Below, piece by piece: positions 51,820 through 60,293 of a stretch of DNA of 64,000 bases. The notes under the pieces were generated by a model. That model did no database searches. It had not been told where the DNA came from and saw only the letters and a list, made by a program, of their open reading frames with translations. The stretch's first letter is position 1, and the number at the start of each line of letters is the position of its first letter. The stretch spans positions 1,116,001 to 1,180,000 of the forward strand of contig NZ_CP195793.1 of the NCBI RefSeq assembly GCF_051466335.1, in the 5' to 3' direction. The position numbers and the translations under genes were made by a program. The stretch is from Planctomicrobium sp051466335. GTDB taxonomy: Bacteria; Planctomycetota; Planctomycetia; Planctomycetales; Planctomycetaceae.

Positions 51820-54558
51820 TCAGTATGGAGCGACAGCTCCGATGAAGTTGAGTTCGTCCGGGACTTTTTTGCTTTCAACAATGAACATCGGTGACTTGGG
51901 ACGGAGGTAATCCGTCTCTTCCGGATTGACTGATTCAAATTCAATTGGGGCTCCCGTCGTTCCCGAATCGCTGAACAGGCCGGAGTCTGGAAGACTGCCG
52001 GCTTGGTCTGTCCAATTGAACCGCGGTGGACGCGCGGATTGAGTCAGTTGTTCGAGTGTCAGCGTGGAACTTTCGATAGTCAGTTCGGGGCCGTGTCCAT
52101 CGACGAACAAGTTGTTCGCCAGCGTCCATCCCTCTGAGGACTTGGAAGGACCGTCAACGAATCTGATCCCCGTCTGAAAATTCCGAAAAGTGTTGTTGCT
52201 GGCAAGCAGCCTCTTTTGTGGCAAGTCCCCTTCGAAGGCAATGCCACTTGCGCAGCCATCGAAGATGTTGAGCTGGATTTGAATGGAATCTGTTCCGCCG
52301 TGGATGGCAATTCCAGATTTGAATGGACCGAGAAATCGACAGTTTTGAATGCAGATGTCCCGGTTGTCCCAGCTTTCTCCGGAGGCCAATCGGATCGCCA
52401 TCGCTTTGGCATCCATTCCTTCAAATTCGCAGTCCAGAATTCGGACAGGTTTACCAGTCAGCCCACTGGTTCCTGTTCCTGCGATCGCAATACGGTTGAT
52501 ATTGGTGAATTTGAGATTCTGGAGCGTTGTTCCAGAGCAGAATCCATCCAGCTCGATGGCATGCGGAAGCCCTTGGGCATCAATTTCGAAATTGACGAGA
52601 TGAAATTGTTCGACTGAGCGGAGAGTGAGGATGGGGGAACGTCCCGAGGATTTCCATTTCACAGGAGTGGCACTCGCTGCTCCGACGAGTTTAATCCCGT
52701 GAGGGAACGATCCGAACGTTGTATTGTCGATGACAACTGCTTCGGTGAGCGTTTCATTTGTGGCGACGCGGATTTCGCGAATCTGTGCTGGGTCTTCTGC
52801 TGATTGGAGATCGCTGAGGAACCGGAATGCGTCGGAAACAGTCGCGAAATGCCCCGAAGGTCCCACAATGACTGCATGATCTGTGATTGGAATTCGGGGG
52901 AGAGCAGGACTGGTTGAGATGGAGTCAGATCGAGCAACGTTCACTTCAGTTCTGTTGGTCGCTGGACTCTCATCAACCTTTTTCTCGGTCCGAAGCATTA
53001 GCCACATCCCTGCAGCAAGAACGCAAATTCCAGCGAGGCCAGCGATTGCAAATCGCTTTCTGAAGAGCCAGTGTTTGAATGACTCCTGTCGTCGACGGCG
53101 TTGGGACGAGACCACTTCAGAATCGATGATCAGCGGGAGTTGTCCTCCCTTCTGCGAGTAGGACGGAGATGTGACCTGACGTGTCTCCGCGTCCGTTTCA
53201 TGGATACGAGCGGTGTCGTGTGGTTTGATTTGGCTGTCAGATTTCGTCGATTGGCCTCCGTGGGCTTGCCCTAACAGGAAGTTTTTTTTGAGTGACGTCG
53301 AGTTTGGTTGTCGAATGCTGGAGGGGTCAATGTCCTGCAGGCTGCTGAGAAATCCCCCAATGGAATGCTGAGGGCCGGGTGTCATTGTCTGGGAGTTGTA
53401 TACCCGAGTCACAGCGGACGCATCTGGTCTCCCTGAGAGTTCCCCATGTGTCAACTCAGCGGTTTGAACACATTGTCGCTGGAATGGAGGAGGGTACATT
53501 CGGGCAGATTCGTAGGTGGGGAAGGATTTCAGCCAGTCTTCCAGTGATTGAACCGCTTCCCACGCTGATTGAGTTCTCTGCTCCCGGTTCTTGCACATGA
53601 GCCTGCGAACAATGTCTCCCAACTCGGACGGAACTTCAGGCCGAAGCTGTTCAAGCCGTGTCGGCTCGGAGTTCTGGTGGGAGAGTAGTCGTTGAGTGAG
53701 AGTTCCCTCGCAGAATGGCGGGCGACCCGTCAGCAGGTAATACAGAGTGCATCCCAGGCTATAAAGGTCTGCCCGGGTGTCGACTCGATGGCTATCAACC
53801 GCCTGCTCCGGAGACAGGTAATCTGCTGTTCCCAGAATCCGTTCTTCGTGAGCAATGGTCAGCGAAACTTCGCCGTTCGGATTGGGAATACGGGCGAGTC
53901 CGAGATCCATGATCTTGACCAGCCCATTCTGATCAACAATGAAGTTTCCGGGTTTGATATCCCGATGGACCATTCCAGCCTGATGTGCATGGGCCAATCC
54001 GAGCGCTCCCTGCCTCATGTACTCCGCTGCAATGATCAGGGGGAGGGGCCCGGTTGCCTGAACGAGATCGTAGAGATTGCTCCCATCGATGTACTCCATG
54101 ACCAAAAAGTGAATCTCGAGCGTTCCATCCAATTCGTGGTCGATATCGTACGCTCGCACGATGTTCGGATGGTCGAGTGATGCGACGGCCTGAGCTTCCC
54201 GGTGAAACCGCTGCAGGTAGGAACTGTCTTTGACCAGTTTCAACGGGAGCACTTTGATCGCGCATCGGCGCTTCATCAATACGTGCTCGGCGAGATAGAC
54301 TGAACTCATTCCCCCTTTCCCGAGCAGTCGCAGCAGCTTGTATTTCCCAAGGAAGAACCCTTTGTGTTTTCCTTGAAGGAGCTTCGTTGCCTGCCATTCG
54401 GTCAGGAGGTTGGTTTTGATGAGAAAGCGGGCAAAATGCTCCGGTTGCGGATTGGTCACTTCACTCTGATAAGCAAACAATCTGTCCGCGACTACAGGAT
54501 CACTCACGAGCCTGCTGCGTTTCAGTGTGCTTATGAACGTTTCCAGTGAGTTGCTCAT
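51820..54558 (-). CDS. Transmembrane Ser/Thr protein kinase with C-terminal parallel beta-helix domain
   Basis: The 912-residue protein has an N-terminal about 70-residue helical module (FARFLIKTNLLTEWQATKLL) typical of planctomycete Pkn proteins, a kinase domain from about residue 72 with the Gly loop LGKGGMSSVYLAE, Lys102, catalytic loop HRDIKPGN (198-205), DLG (218-220, replacing DFG), and SPEQAVDS. A linker with Ser/Thr/Gln-rich low complexity, one transmembrane helix (about 510-530: FAIAGLAGICVLAAGMWLML) and a beta-helix with right-handed repeat elements (VKLVGAASATPVKW, IQLNIFDGCASGIAFEG) follow. The kinase is cytosolic and the helix is outside the membrane, so the beta-helix may sense polysaccharide or another ligand, which is inference. 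No phosphatase or FHA partner is adjacent. Confidence 0.88.
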   Translation of the reverse strand: MSNSLETFISTLKRSRLVSDPVVADRLFAYQSEVTNPQPEHFARFLIKTNLLTEWQATKLLQGKHKGFFLGKYKLLRLLGKGGMSSVYLAEHVLMKRRCAIKVLPLKLVKDSSYLQRFHREAQAVASLDHPNIVRAYDIDHELDGTLEIHFLVMEYIDGSNLYDLVQATGPLPLIIAAEYMRQGALGLAHAHQAGMVHRDIKPGNFIVDQNGLVKIMDLGLARIPNPNGEVSLTIAHEERILGTADYLSPEQAVDSHRVDTRADLYSLGCTLYYLLTGRPPFCEGTLTQRLLSHQNSEPTRLEQLRPEVPSELGDIVRRLMCKNREQRTQSAWEAVQSLEDWLKSFPTYESARMYPPPFQRQCVQTAELTHGELSGRPDASAVTRVYNSQTMTPGPQHSIGGFLSSLQDIDPSSIRQPNSTSLKKNFLLGQAHGGQSTKSDSQIKPHDTARIHETDAETRQVTSPSYSQKGGQLPLIIDSEVVSSQRRRRQESFKHWLFRKRFAIAGLAGICVLAAGMWLMLRTEKKVDESPATNRTEVNVARSDSISTSPALPRIPITDHAVIVGPSGHFATVSDAFRFLSDLQSAEDPAQIREIRVATNETLTEAVVIDNTTFGSFPHGIKLVGAASATPVKWKSSGRSPILTLRSVEQFHLVNFEIDAQGLPHAIELDGFCSGTTLQNLKFTNINRIAIAGTGTSGLTGKPVRILDCEFEGMDAKAMAIRLASGESWDNRDICIQNCRFLGPFKSGIAIHGGTDSIQIQLNIFDGCASGIAFEGDLPQKRLLASNNTFRNFQTGIRFVDGPSKSSEGWTLANNLFVDGHGPELTIESSTLTLEQLTQSARPPRFNWTDQAGSLPDSGLFSDSGTTGAPIEFESVNPEETDYLRPKSPMFIVESKKVPDELNFIGAVAPY

Positions 54559-55068
54559 CTGCGAGGACCGACAGTCGTCAGAGTAAAAGCAGAATCTTGA
54601 GACAGCTACTTAAAATGACATGAACTCGGCAGGGGATCTGGATGCAAATGAAGACCGGTTCTGCGCAAAAAATAGTGTTGACTGTTAAAATATGATTCCC
54701 GATTACGGAAAGTACAGCCACGTTTTCGAGAAGTTTTTGAAGACCTTGCAGAGGGGGGTGACCATGACCGACGATTGCCGCTTTTTGCATGACAATATGA
54801 CAAGGTGGACTTTGACTTTAGAGCCGAATTTGTCAGAGGCTGTGATGAAGAAAAGTTCTCAGATAAAAAATAGCGAACCTGAGGGGCATTTTTCTCGTCT
54901 TGGCCTCAGAGTTTGGTTACACTTTTTCTGATACCGTGATCGGGCGGGGTCTCGGTCTATCCTCATTTTGGGTTGCTTGAACTCCCTGTGCTGTGACTTT
55001 CAATTCAGCTTGTGAGCGATTGCAAGTTGGCGGTCAGATTTCACTGGGACATGTAATAAGGCTAAATC
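54559..55068. other. 510-base gap upstream of ilvB
   Basis: Only one short frame with a good ribosome-binding site (at 54764) is seen. The rest is AT-rich around 54660-54710 and carries TTGACT at 54674 without a good -10. No leader peptide rich in Leu, Val or Ile (ilv attenuator) was found before ilvB. Confidence 0.4.
54764..54931 (+). CDS. Small hypothetical ORF with strong ribosome-binding site (uncertain)
   Basis: A 55-residue frame beginning MTDDCRFLHDNMTRWTL, preceded by GAGGGGGGTGACC, a very strong Shine-Dalgarno-like sequence 5-8 bases before the ATG. The product is basic and ends GHFSRLGLRVWLHFF. I recognise no family and the composition is not clearly coding. It lies alone in the gap before ilvB. 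It may be a short real protein or a chance frame. Confidence 0.25.
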   Translation: MTDDCRFLHDNMTRWTLTLEPNLSEAVMKKSSQIKNSEPEGHFSRLGLRVWLHFF

Positions 55069-56889
55069 GTGGCGACAGCGTTGGATAAGAAAACCGAGCA
55101 CCAAGTTCTCACCGGCTCTGAAATCCTTGTCGAAGCATTGATTCGACAGGGGGCAAAGTACGTTTTTGCGTATCCGGGCGGTGCCAGCATGCCTTTGCAT
55201 CAGGCTTTGCGTAAAAACCGTGACCGGATTCGCACAATTCTTCCTCGCCATGAGCAAGGGGGAGGCTTCGCAGCTCAAGGGGTTTCTCGAACCTCGACAG
55301 ATGTCGGTGTCTGCATGGCGACTAGTGGTCCAGGGGCGACGAACCTCGTGACTGCAATCGCTGACGCCAAGATGGACAGCATTCCATTGGTTGCAGTGAC
55401 CGGTCAGGTGTTTCAGAAGGTCATCGGAACCGATGCGTTTCAGGAAACTCCAATCGTTGAGATCTGCCGTGCTGTCACTAAGCACCACTATATGATCACT
55501 GCTGATGATCCGGATGATCCGGAATCAGTACAGAAGACGCTGCGAAGCATTCCTCGCATTGTCAAAGAAGCGTTTTACGTTGCACGGACAGGTCGACCTG
55601 GTCCAGTGCTGATCGACTTCCCGAAGAACATTCAGGTTTCCAGTGCAGAGCTGGAATCGCTTGATTTCGATCCTCCGATGCATTTGCCCGGTTACGATCC
55701 TGGCCGCAAGGTGGTTGCAGACGAGCAGGTGAAGCAGGTTGTGGCTGCGATTCGCCGTTCGAAACGACCGATCCTTTATGTCGGCGGTGGAATTATCAAT
55801 GCGGACGCATCTGAGGAACTGACAAAATTTGCGAAAGCGTCCAACATCCCCGTGACAATGACTGTGATGGGGCTGGGAGCATTTCCGGGCGACGACCCAC
55901 AGTCGTTGCATATGCTCGGTATGCACGGAACTGTCTACGCGAACTACGCTATTAACGATGCAGATTTGCTGCTCGCATTCGGGGTTCGTTTCGATGACCG
56001 CGTGACTGGCAAGCTCGAAGAGTTCGCCAAGCACGGAAAAATTGTGCACGTCGATATCGATCCATCCGAGATGCACAAGAACAAAGAAGCCCACATCCCA
56101 ATTATCGGGGACGTAAAGATCTTCCTTGAGAAGCTGAACAAAGAGTTCACTCAAGACGATGTTCCAGACACCACAGCCTGGTGGTCACAGCTCAATGAAT
56201 GGCGAGAAAGCTATCCATTGAAGTATCCACAGAGCGGTGACTTCATCAGCCCGCAGTACGCAATCGAAGAGTTGTGGCGTCAGTCCATCGATAGAGATCC
56301 GTACATCGCGGTCGGTGTGGGGCAGCATCAGATGTTTGCTGCTCAGTACTTCAAGTTCCGCAAGCCTAAGCACTGGTTGTCCAGTTCCGGTCTTGGAACC
56401 ATGGGCTTCGGCCTTCCAGCAGCGATGGGGGTTCAGACAAAGCACCCGAACTCATTGGTCGTCGATATCGACGGTGACGGCTCCATCCTGATGAACATTC
56501 AAGAATTGGCGACGCTGCACTGTGAGAAACTTCCTGTGAAGATTCTTCTTCTCAATAACCAGCATCTGGGGATGGTGGTGCAATGGGAAGATCGCTTCAT
56601 GGAAGGGCGTCGCGCCCATACTTACCTTGGACCAGTTGATCATCCTGAATGGCTGGGCGAAGGTGAAGGTGGACACTACGAGGAGACCTACCCGAACTTC
56701 GTGACAATGGCACAGAGTTTTGGATTAAAGGCCCGGCAGGTTCGCAGCAAGGCTGAATTGACCGAAGCGATTGCAGAGATGATCAATCACGATGGTCCTT
56801 ACCTCCTCGACGTCGTTTGCCCATACCAGGCACACGTGTTGCCGATGATTCCTGGTGGTGCGACTGTTCGCGACATCATTATCGACTAG
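55069..56889 (+). CDS. ilvB: Acetolactate synthase large subunit
   Basis: It catalyses the first step of branched-chain amino acid synthesis: two pyruvates to 2-acetolactate, or pyruvate with 2-oxobutyrate. The 606-residue ThDP/FAD enzyme shows FAYPGGASMPLHQAL, the catalytic Glu in LPRHEQGGGFAAQG, MATSGPGATNLVTAIADAKM, the FAD-region segment DDRVTGKLEEFA, and the ThDP-Mg motif DIDGDGSILMNIQELATLH ... LLLNNQHLGMVVQWED. The GTG start at 55069 follows an AAGG. The regulatory small subunit ilvN/ilvH, which usually follows, is not present here, so it must be elsewhere. Confidence 0.95.
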   Translation: MATALDKKTEHQVLTGSEILVEALIRQGAKYVFAYPGGASMPLHQALRKNRDRIRTILPRHEQGGGFAAQGVSRTSTDVGVCMATSGPGATNLVTAIADAKMDSIPLVAVTGQVFQKVIGTDAFQETPIVEICRAVTKHHYMITADDPDDPESVQKTLRSIPRIVKEAFYVARTGRPGPVLIDFPKNIQVSSAELESLDFDPPMHLPGYDPGRKVVADEQVKQVVAAIRRSKRPILYVGGGIINADASEELTKFAKASNIPVTMTVMGLGAFPGDDPQSLHMLGMHGTVYANYAINDADLLLAFGVRFDDRVTGKLEEFAKHGKIVHVDIDPSEMHKNKEAHIPIIGDVKIFLEKLNKEFTQDDVPDTTAWWSQLNEWRESYPLKYPQSGDFISPQYAIEELWRQSIDRDPYIAVGVGQHQMFAAQYFKFRKPKHWLSSSGLGTMGFGLPAAMGVQTKHPNSLVVDIDGDGSILMNIQELATLHCEKLPVKILLLNNQHLGMVVQWEDRFMEGRRAHTYLGPVDHPEWLGEGEGGHYEETYPNFVTMAQSFGLKARQVRSKAELTEAIAEMINHDGPYLLDVVCPYQAHVLPMIPGGATVRDIIID

Positions 56890-56917
56890 CCCATCCCCAC
56901 GTAATTTGAGTTCCCCG

Positions 56918-56954
56918 AAAGGGCAGGCCTCTCAGGTCTGCCCTTTCTTTTTTT
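56918..56954 (+). terminator. Terminator after ilvB
   Basis: AAAGGGCAG (56918-56926) pairs with CTGCCCTTT (56938-56946), and the stem can extend inwards by GCCT/AGGT pairing. A CT7 run follows. It lies 28 bases after the ilvB stop. Confidence 0.85.
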
Positions 56955-57047
56955 ATTCAATGTCGTTTCGGCCTATCGGCTGTAAGTCCTTATTGAATTC
57001 GAGAATGTGATGAATGAAGCAGTCTCCGTTGACGTTCGATTTCTTCC

Positions 57048-57077
57048 TTGAATCAATCGAACTGAGTGTAATCTAAT
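57048..57077 (+). promoter_or_regulatory. Candidate promoter for the DUF1559 gene
   Basis: TTGAAT (57048-57053) and TCTAAT (57072-57077) are spaced by 18 bases in AT-rich DNA, 125 bases ahead of the ATG at 57202. Confidence 0.35.
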
Positions 57078-57201
57078 ATTATCTTGCATAAGCGATGTTT
57101 TGTTTGTATTGTCGATTGAGCAGAATTTCGAGCCTGCATTGTCCTTATCGCACATTCGTGTTTTTGACACTCGTCTTCTTTATATTTTTTGGAGCACGGT
57201 C

Positions 57202-58272
57202 ATGGACCCTCGTATTGATTCAAAACTGCCTACGCGATTTCATCGAAACAAGGACCGAAAGAGAGGATTTACGCTCATTGAGTTACTTGTTGTGATTGCG
57301 ATTATCGCGGTCCTGATTGCATTGCTCTTGCCAGCTGTTCAGCAGGCGCGCGAGGCTGCTCGTCGGTCGCAGTGCAAGAACAATCTCAAGCAGTTGATGA
57401 TTGCCGTGCACAATTATCACGACACCCATTCGATTTTCCCCTCTGAGTGTTACGCGCCAAACGGTGCAACATGGGAGGGGTACAGTCCTCACGTTATGAT
57501 TCTGCCCTTCATCGAGCAGACACCCCTCTTTCAGATGTTTCAGACGACTTATCTGAATGTTGGTGTCCAAAGCAATGTGGTACGCAATGGAAGCCAAGGG
57601 GATGCTCAGGTGAAGTCAAAGCTTCCAGCGTTTTTGTGCCCATCTGATTCCGCACAGCTTTGGACTTCGCCGAACAGCTACGCCTTCAGCATTGGGCCAG
57701 GCTTCATGTGGGGAGTCGGTGCTGTCGATCGAATTGGGGTCTTTTCATCGATCTCTGCGCCAGAGAATAGTAACCCTCCGACGCGAATGAGCGATATTCT
57801 GGATGGAACCTCTAATACCATCGGGATCTCGGAAATCACGATTGGCAGTGGTCAAACAGCAGACTTAGGTCTGGGCGTCACAGGCGTCGACGGCGCTAAT
57901 GACAGCTGGTCACCTGTGACATTTCCAAGTCAGTCGGTCGTGCAGGCGCAGTTGAACTCTTGTGCTGCATCGACTAACTACTTGAACAATGATGCCGGTA
58001 ACGGTGGGTCAGCGTGGTATTGGTCATCGCCTGGAGTCACTTTGTTCAACAGCATTTGGGCGCCGAATGCGAAGGTACGAAATTGCTCCAACCATTGCTC
58101 CGGATGCTATATGGACGGTCGATCGGCCGTTCCAGCCCGAAGCCGACATACAGGCGGAGTGCATGCCGCCATGATGGACGGAGGTGTCCGATTCGTGTCA
58201 GACAACGTCGATTTGGTCACGTGGCAGCGAATTGCCGGGCGTGCAGAAGGTGGCGTCGCTGGCGAATTCTAA
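57202..58272 (+). CDS. DUF1559 prepilin-like protein
   Basis: A GGAG sequence 8 bases upstream selects ATG 57202; 356 residues. The N-terminus is a type IV pilin-like class III signal: RGFTLIELLVVIAIIAVL, with cleavage expected after Gly by a prepilin peptidase, followed by ALLLPAVQQAREAARRSQ and CKNNLKQLMIAVHNYHD. The C-terminal signature of the family is present: RSRHTGGVHAAMMDGGVRFV (H-X9-DG form) with GRAEGGVAGEF at the end. The central part has several Cys, possibly for disulfides in a secreted pseudopilin. DUF1559 proteins are abundant in planctomycetes, role unknown. It is 52 bases from a small lipoprotein gene, which may be co-transcribed. Confidence 0.92.
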   Translation: MDPRIDSKLPTRFHRNKDRKRGFTLIELLVVIAIIAVLIALLLPAVQQAREAARRSQCKNNLKQLMIAVHNYHDTHSIFPSECYAPNGATWEGYSPHVMILPFIEQTPLFQMFQTTYLNVGVQSNVVRNGSQGDAQVKSKLPAFLCPSDSAQLWTSPNSYAFSIGPGFMWGVGAVDRIGVFSSISAPENSNPPTRMSDILDGTSNTIGISEITIGSGQTADLGLGVTGVDGANDSWSPVTFPSQSVVQAQLNSCAASTNYLNNDAGNGGSAWYWSSPGVTLFNSIWAPNAKVRNCSNHCSGCYMDGRSAVPARSRHTGGVHAAMMDGGVRFVSDNVDLVTWQRIAGRAEGGVAGEF

Positions 58273-58324
58273 GCCACTATTCGTGTCACACTGTACATCT
58301 CGTCGTTGGCTAGGAAAGGTGAAC

Positions 58325-58651
58325 ATGTCCGGAATTTTGTTGAAAGTATCCTTAGTCGCTTTGCTGCTGATGGTGGCGTTGTCGGGATGCACGAAGGCTC
58401 CACAGGCTGAAACTCCCAAGCCCGATGCAGCGACCGCAACGACTGATCTCAAGCAGATGCTGGGGCCGTTGGCTTCCAGCGGGGTGGCGAGTAGTGCAAT
58501 CACTGCGATCCCCGGGAAGATCGAAGCGATTAAAGCCTCGGATGCGGCTCTCGCAACGAGTCTGGAAGCAGACTACCAGAAGCTGAGCACTGCGAAGTCT
58601 CCTGGTGAGATTAAGTCGACTGCAGCGAAGATGTTGAAGCAGTTGAAGTGA
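58325..58651 (+). CDS. Small lipoprotein next to the DUF1559 gene
   Basis: An AGGAAAGGTG ribosome-binding sequence supports ATG 58325. The 108-residue protein has a lipoprotein signal (SLVALLLMVALSGCTKAP, lipobox LSGC, Cys22) and an Ala/Lys-rich helical mature part (SGVASSAITAIPGKIEAIKA and ending KMLKQLK). Its short distance downstream of DUF1559 suggests one transcription unit; small lipoproteins next to DUF1559 genes seem frequent in planctomycetes. Function unknown. Confidence 0.75.
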   Translation: MSGILLKVSLVALLLMVALSGCTKAPQAETPKPDAATATTDLKQMLGPLASSGVASSAITAIPGKIEAIKASDAALATSLEADYQKLSTAKSPGEIKSTAAKMLKQLK

Positions 58652-58693
58652 GATCGTGTTTTTAAACTCGATCCCGCTGGTCTGATTAGAGCA

Positions 58694-58730
58694 AAACAGG
58701 AGCAGATTGGATTCCGTCTGTTCCTGTTTC
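58694..58730 (+). terminator. Weak terminator-like hairpin after the lipoprotein gene
   Basis: AAACAGGA...CAGA pairs with TCTG...TCCTGTTT with one mismatch (58694-58706 and 58717-58729), but only a short T3 follows. It lies about 45 bases after the lipoprotein stop. Confidence 0.4.
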
Positions 58731-58979
58731 CGCTTAAAGATGAATGTCTCGTATGAATCCGACTTGGGATTTCAGGAAAAACTCTACTTGACGTTCGATC
58801 TGGACCGATCTAGCATCAGTACAGCCTTCAACAGGGATTTGATTTTGAACTCCGTAGCATTCCAGCTTGCTCAGCACTCGACGTACTCCGTCGGTCTGTT
58901 TAGCTATTGGTATGCATATTTTACCCACCCGGGTTTCCGGGCACGGTAGCGAAGTTCACTGATCCAAGTTGAATTTTCC

Positions 58980-59027
58980 AAGACCGGCCCTGAAACCTCG
59001 CGTGAGGTTTCAGGGCCGGTCTTTTTT
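58980..59027 (+). terminator. Very strong intrinsic terminator upstream of aroF
   Basis: A 20-bp perfect stem (58980-58999 with 59004-59023), tetraloop GCGT and a T6 run. It is placed 330 bases after the lipoprotein gene and only 113 bases before the aroF start, so it either ends the upstream transcript or, if the aroF promoter lies farther upstream, terminates in the leader. Confidence 0.9.
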
Positions 59028-59139
59028 CGTTCCTGAATTCCCACGCTACCCCCGATGCCTGTGTCAGCACCATGTTGGTGTTGCGAGGTTCGTGGAAACA
59101 ACCGTGGGCGAAAATACGAGAAGCCCGGAGAAGACAGAA

Positions 59140-60153
59140 ATGATCGTAGTCATGAAGCTTGGCGTTAGTGAATCCGCTGTTCAGGAAGTTGCTCAACAGA
59201 TTGAAAAGATGGGACTGAAGTCTCACATCATTCATGGTGAAGAGCGAACTGTGATTGCTGCAATTGGTGACAAACGCACCAGCGATAAGGAGACTCTTGA
59301 GTCGTTCGCTTCGGTCGACAAAGTTGTTCCAATTCTCGCTCCCTACAAAATTGCGAGCAAAGAGGCCAAGCCAACACCAACGGTCGTTAAGGTTCGCGAT
59401 CTCGTCATGGGGGGCGGTGATATCGGGGTGATCGCCGGTCCATGTTCGGTGGAGAGTGAAGAACAGATTCTCGACGCTGCACGAAAAGTGAAGGCAGCGG
59501 GAGCGAAAGCACTTCGAGGTGGAGCCTTCAAGCCTCGAACCAGCCCTTACGCATTCCAGGGGATGAAAGAGGAAGGGCTGAAGCTATTGGCCGCTGCCCG
59601 CGAAGAAACCGGGTTGGCCGTTGTAACTGAAGTGATGACTCCCCATCACGTTGAACTGGTCGCAAAGTACGCCGATGTGCTGCAGATTGGTGCTCGCAAT
59701 ATGCAGAACTATCATTTGCTGCAGGCTGTTGGTGAAATTCGAAAGCCGATTCTGCTCAAGCGTGGACCGAGTGCGACAATCGAAGAATTCCTGTTGGCCG
59801 CTGAATACATTCTGGATCAGGGCAATCAGGAAGTTGTTCTCTGTGAGCGTGGAATTCGAACCTTCGAGACTCATACCCGGTTCACGTTGCCGCTGGCGAC
59901 AGTTCCTTACCTGAAGGAACGGACGCACTTGCCGGTTGTCGTTGATCCAAGTCATGGAACTGGGATCGCGTCCTTGGTTGGTCCGATGTGTGCTGCTTCA
60001 GTCGCAGCGGGTGCAGATGGATTGATTATCGAAGTCCACCCAGATCCCAAGAAGGCGATGAGCGACGGTGCCCAGTCATTGACTCCGGAAGCCTTCGCAG
60101 CGGCGATCGAGCAAAGCCGAAAGGTCGCGGTGGCTTTAGGGTACCGCATGTAG
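59140..60153 (+). CDS. aroF: 3-deoxy-7-phosphoheptulonate synthase (DAHP synthase, type Ib-like)
   Basis: First enzyme of the shikimate pathway: phosphoenolpyruvate plus erythrose 4-phosphate. ATG 59140 is preceded by GGAGAAG and gives 337 residues: an N-terminal ferredoxin-like domain (MIVVMKLGVSESAVQEVAQQ, residues 1-70), as in the thermotogal and other type Ib enzymes with an N-terminal regulatory extension, and a TIM barrel with VIAGPCSVESEEQI, LRGGAFKPRTSPYAFQG, QIGARNMQNYHLL, LLKRGPSATIEEFL and VDPSHGTGIASLV, holding the metal and substrate residues. The N-terminal domain suggests feedback control by an aromatic amino acid, which is inference. No other shikimate genes adjoin. Confidence 0.93.
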   Translation: MIVVMKLGVSESAVQEVAQQIEKMGLKSHIIHGEERTVIAAIGDKRTSDKETLESFASVDKVVPILAPYKIASKEAKPTPTVVKVRDLVMGGGDIGVIAGPCSVESEEQILDAARKVKAAGAKALRGGAFKPRTSPYAFQGMKEEGLKLLAAAREETGLAVVTEVMTPHHVELVAKYADVLQIGARNMQNYHLLQAVGEIRKPILLKRGPSATIEEFLLAAEYILDQGNQEVVLCERGIRTFETHTRFTLPLATVPYLKERTHLPVVVDPSHGTGIASLVGPMCAASVAAGADGLIIEVHPDPKKAMSDGAQSLTPEAFAAAIEQSRKVAVALGYRM

Positions 60154-60167
60154 TCCGGAAAATAAGA

Positions 60168-60205
60168 AAGACTGTCAGTTGTTCAATTCACTGACAGTCT
60201 TTTTT
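60168..60205 (+). terminator. Terminator after aroF
   Basis: AAGACTGTCAGT (60168-60179) pairs with ACTGACAGTCTT (60190-60201); 10-base loop, followed by T5 to 60205. It lies between aroF and the convergent DUF1559 gene. Confidence 0.88.
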
Positions 60206-60293
60206 ATTCGGATCACGACGACACTGGAAAGCAGTCGATTCAAGAGAAGTCTCTGCTGCCACCATTCGCCGCTACAGCGCCCAAAGACAGGGG

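Larger units (their letters stand above)
56890..57201. other. 312-base gap upstream of the DUF1559 gene
   Basis: Holds the ilvB terminator and, at 57048-57077, a candidate promoter. The remainder is AT-rich and shows no gene; frames that read upstream of the DUF1559 start lack a ribosome-binding site. Confidence 0.5.
58652..59139. other. 488-base gap before aroF, with two hairpins
   Basis: Besides the two hairpins listed separately, no credible gene. Frames reading into aroF from upstream (to 58969) run through the terminator stem and have no ribosome-binding site. Confidence 0.5.
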
